From: CAISDH01 sp964398805
Lineage (GTDB): Archaea; Micrarchaeota; Micrarchaeia; Micrarchaeales; Micrarchaeaceae
Assembly (NCBI GenBank): GCA_964398805.1
Contig: CAYNNI010000072.1
Span: 1-15,366, forward strand
Direction of reading: 5' to 3'
DNA: 15,366 bases
Shown here: one piece after another, positions 13,698-15,366 of the stretch
Layout of the letters: every line of letters begins with the position of its first letter
How positions within the stretch are numbered: the first letter of the stretch is position 1
Translations under genes and position numbers: made by a program
Notes under the pieces: model-generated
What the model was told of the DNA's origin: nothing
The model's database searches: none
The model's input: the letters and a program-made list of their open reading frames with translations, nothing else

Positions 13698-14384
13698 TCA
13701 CTGCTCCACCTTCACCTGCGCCTGCCCCTGCGTAGCGCCGTTTATGCGCTCGTAGAACTCGGTCTGCATGCCAGCAGGGAACTCCAGCACCGCCTCGAGG
13801 CTGCCGTCGTTGAGCCAGCGCTCGCCCTTCATGCCGTAGCGCTTGAGCACGCCGTAGGCGCGGTTAGCGTAAGCAGGGGGTATGGTGACGGTCATCTTGA
13901 CCGTGGTGAACTTTATCGGCATGATTGCGCTTATCTTCTTCACCACGTCGTCGACCTGCGCGGGCGCGCTCTTGAACGGGTCTATGCTGACCTTCGCCTC
14001 CTTCATGGCGTTCTCGACGCGGAGCGGAGGGTTTGGCGCGTTCGTCCTGGGGTCTATGGAGTTCGTGGCTATCACGTCTATTATCTGCCTGCGCTTCTCC
14101 TCAGTTAGCTTGGCGCGCTGCTCTGTCGTTATCGGGACGTCGCCCTCCTTCAGTATCGCGTCCGCGAGCTTCGCGATGTCGGTGAAGCCGAAAACCTTCT
14201 TGACCTTTTCCTCGCTCTGCCTCTCGTTCTTCCGCGCGTCCTTGAAGACCTCCTCTACCTGCAGCACGCTGAGCGGGTCCGTGCGCTTGCCGGTGACGTA
14301 CTCGTACGCCATGTCAGCGTCTACGATGAGTTCGAACTCTTCCCCGCCTTTTCGAAGTTTTACTATCACAGTTTTCTGTTGCAT
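13698..14384 (-). CDS. sdo1: Ribosome maturation protein SBDS/Sdo1
   Basis: The archaeal SBDS homologue acts in large-subunit maturation; the eukaryotic one releases eIF6 with EFL1. The 228 residues have the three family domains. The N-terminal FYSH domain (about 1-88) holds VIVKLRKGGEEFELIVDADMAYEY. The central helical domain (about 90-160) holds the signature IDVIATNSIDPRTNAPNPP. The C-terminal ferredoxin-like domain follows (KMTVTIPPAYANRAYGVLKRYG). ATG 14384 is preferred over GTG 14393, because the GTGGTTAGG before it can act as a weak ribosome site and no site precedes the GTG. It lies between psmA and rrp4, the classical archaeal order. Confidence 0.95.
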   Translation of the reverse strand: MQQKTVIVKLRKGGEEFELIVDADMAYEYVTGKRTDPLSVLQVEEVFKDARKNERQSEEKVKKVFGFTDIAKLADAILKEGDVPITTEQRAKLTEEKRRQIIDVIATNSIDPRTNAPNPPLRVENAMKEAKVSIDPFKSAPAQVDDVVKKISAIMPIKFTTVKMTVTIPPAYANRAYGVLKRYGMKGERWLNDGSLEAVLEFPAGMQTEFYERINGATQGQAQVKVEQ

Positions 14385-14408
14385 CCTAACCACAGAGAGT
14401 AGAACGAG

Positions 14409-15104
14409 TCAGACATACTTCGATATCTGCTCGGGTGTGAACGGAATGAAGCCGGCGCTCTTTGTTATCGTGGAGATGTCCACGTTGTTCTCCGTGAGCC
14501 TACCCTCCTGGACCTTCTTGATTATGCTTACGCCAAGGCCTATCGCGTCCTCGATCGGCATGTTCTCCTTGTAGCTCTTGACCAGCATGTCTTCGGCTGT
14601 CTTCTTGCCTGCGCCGATCGCATCGGCTTTGTAGCCGAGGTACGCGGCGCTCGGGTCTATCTCGAAGAGCTTGGGCCCGCTGTCTATGCCCGCTATGAGC
14701 AGCGAGATGGCGTAGGGCCTTATCCCGCCGTACTGCGTTGCGACCTGCATCTCCTCCGATATCTCCTTCGTGAGCATCTCGACGCTTTCGGTCTCGTTGT
14801 ACACCATGCGGTGCGTCTGCGCCTTGCTCCTGAGCTGAGCTATGAGGTGCATGCCGTCAGAGATCATGCCGCTGTAAGCAACGCCTATGAACGAGTCGAC
14901 GCGGAATATCTTCTGCACGGTGCTCGATACCGCAAGCGGCTCAACTATGTTCTTGTGCGCGACCAGCGCTACGCCGCCCTCTGCGACTATGCCGAGCGCA
15001 GTGGCGCCCTTCCTCACGTTCTCCCTGGCATAGTCGACCTGGAACAGCCGCCCGTCGGGGCTGAACATGACTCCGCGGTCATACGCTTGTATGTTAGGAT
15101 ACAT
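14409..15104 (-). CDS. psmA: Proteasome alpha subunit
   Basis: This subunit forms the outer rings of the 20S proteasome and gates entry to the chamber. From ATG 15104 it is 231 residues, the usual length. The N-terminus has the gating segment and alpha-type signature YDRGVMFSPDGRLFQVDYARENVRKGATALGI. The conserved SGMISDGMHLIAQLRSKAQTHR and the Gly-rich ADAIGAGKKTAEDML follow. No catalytic N-terminal Thr is expected or seen. GGTGA (15109-15113) four bases upstream fixes ATG 15104 against an in-frame TTG at 15125. It leads the superoperon; the beta subunit gene is not here. Confidence 0.97.
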   Translation of the reverse strand: MYPNIQAYDRGVMFSPDGRLFQVDYARENVRKGATALGIVAEGGVALVAHKNIVEPLAVSSTVQKIFRVDSFIGVAYSGMISDGMHLIAQLRSKAQTHRMVYNETESVEMLTKEISEEMQVATQYGGIRPYAISLLIAGIDSGPKLFEIDPSAAYLGYKADAIGAGKKTAEDMLVKSYKENMPIEDAIGLGVSIIKKVQEGRLTENNVDISTITKSAGFIPFTPEQISKYV

Positions 15105-15150
15105 CAGTTCACCGTATAAACTCAATATTAAGCAGTAGCAATCAGATTTC

Positions 15151-15167
15151 TGATATAAGATTTATAA
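15151..15167 (-). promoter_or_regulatory. Box A promoter of the proteasome-exosome superoperon
   Basis: On the minus strand TTATAAATCTTATATCA offers two overlapping TATA-like elements, predicting a start near 15129-15137 and a leader of about 25-33 bases before ATG 15104. It is the only clear promoter seen upstream of the seven genes down to rpoP. Confidence 0.5.
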
Positions 15168-15206
15168 CCCTTTCTAATCTCTTTGCGCCCGTTCTTCCGA
15201 ATTGCG

Positions 15207-15223
15207 GACGCCGCAGCGGCGTC
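15207..15223. repeat. Perfect GC-rich palindrome
   Basis: GACGCCGC and GCGGCGTC flank a single A, a perfect 8+8 inverted repeat in the gap between the divergent psmA and the edge ORF. It can form a seven-pair hairpin with a three-base loop. It may be a protein-binding site or a terminator stem; nothing in the sequence decides. Confidence 0.5.
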
Positions 15224-15282
15224 ATGTCTCGTCGCAGGACAGCGCGCGGCTCTGACCCTAAATACGATGGATAATTAAAAAG

Positions 15283-15308
15283 GTCGCCAGTAACTGACTT
15301 TTGGCGAC
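15283..15308. repeat. Inverted repeat before the edge ORF
   Basis: GTCGCCA (15283-15289) and TGGCGAC (15302-15308) are perfect inverted copies separated by 12 bases, ending four bases before ATG 15313. This could be a hairpin in the leader that limits translation, or part of an element's left end. The matching right end would lie outside the window. Confidence 0.5.
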
Positions 15309-15312
15309 AGTT

Positions 15313-15366
15313 ATGGCAGACCTTTGTAGATATTGTAAATCGAAAGAAATAGTAAGGAATGGGTTC
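15313..15366 (+). CDS. Partial zinc-ribbon ORF resembling a transposase N-terminus
   Basis: Only the first 18 codons are in the window: MADLCRYCKSKEIVRNGF. A CxxC followed by KxxxIVRNG is typical of the N-terminal zinc ribbon of several IS transposases (IS1/InsA-like and related). Other small zinc-ribbon proteins can look alike, and the rest is cut off. A TATA-like AATTAAAA lies at about 15273, and a seven-pair hairpin (15283-15308) lies between it and the ATG. The local sequence is more AT-rich than the housekeeping genes, consistent with a mobile element end. Confidence 0.45.
   Translation, partial: MADLCRYCKSKEIVRNGF

Noticed and set aside
1..15366. CRISPR arrays, rRNA genes and long direct repeats
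   Set aside because: No regularly spaced repeat, rRNA-like segment or long duplicated stretch was seen on reading through the window.

Overview
The window looks like chromosomal DNA of an archaeon, most probably a DPANN lineage close to Micrarchaeota. The direct evidence is an archaeal histone, a 20S proteasome alpha subunit, the exosome subunits Rrp4/Rrp41/Rrp42, SBDS/Sdo1, ribosomal protein eL43 (L37Ae), RNA polymerase subunit P, TATA-type box A promoters, and Shine-Dalgarno sites built on GGTGA/GTGAT. The lineage is an inference, mainly from the class III signal peptide of the damaged LamG gene (QSAMECLMTYG), a style I associate with Micrarchaeota. Most genes are GC-rich with G/C-ending codons. 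The LamG remnant and an AbiE-type gene pair are visibly less so.

Layout. 1-1081: remnant of a secreted, pilin-like LamG protein, broken by two in-frame TAG codons and a one-base frameshift. 1327-1440 (minus): a 37-codon gene for a very basic peptide resembling ribosomal protein eL41, read divergently from a secreted, heavily sequon-bearing surface protein (1526-2563). The surface protein is followed by cysS (2570-4003) and a four-domain winged-helix protein (4077-5411). 5421-8456 (minus): thioredoxin, a PIG-L deacetylase, then hisS and an unrecognised 178-residue partner. 8612-9608 (plus): histone, a zinc-ribbon protein with an odd start, and a PRC-barrel protein. 9692-11094 (minus): an AbiEi/AbiEii-type antitoxin-toxin pair with its own, apparently leaderless, promoter. 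11184-15104 (minus): the archaeal proteasome-exosome superoperon in the order psmA, sdo1, rrp4, rrp41, rrp42, eL43, rpoP. The right edge (15313 onward) holds the start of a zinc-ribbon protein that resembles a transposase N-terminus.

How the genes work together. The superoperon links protein turnover, ribosome maturation, RNA decay, translation and transcription, with stop/start overlaps between the exosome genes. The histone cluster joins a chromatin protein to two small proteins of unknown role. The two tRNA synthetases are housekeeping genes. The accessory content is the LamG remnant, the surface protein, the AbiE pair and the edge transposase-like ORF. Two small genes (eL41-like and rpoP) are short enough to be missed by a length-filtered gene caller. 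I see no CRISPR array, tRNA or rRNA. No clearly new system stands out. The best leads are the non-canonical start of the zinc-ribbon gene, the eL41-like gene with its shared promoter, the four-winged-helix protein, and the AbiE pair beside the superoperon.
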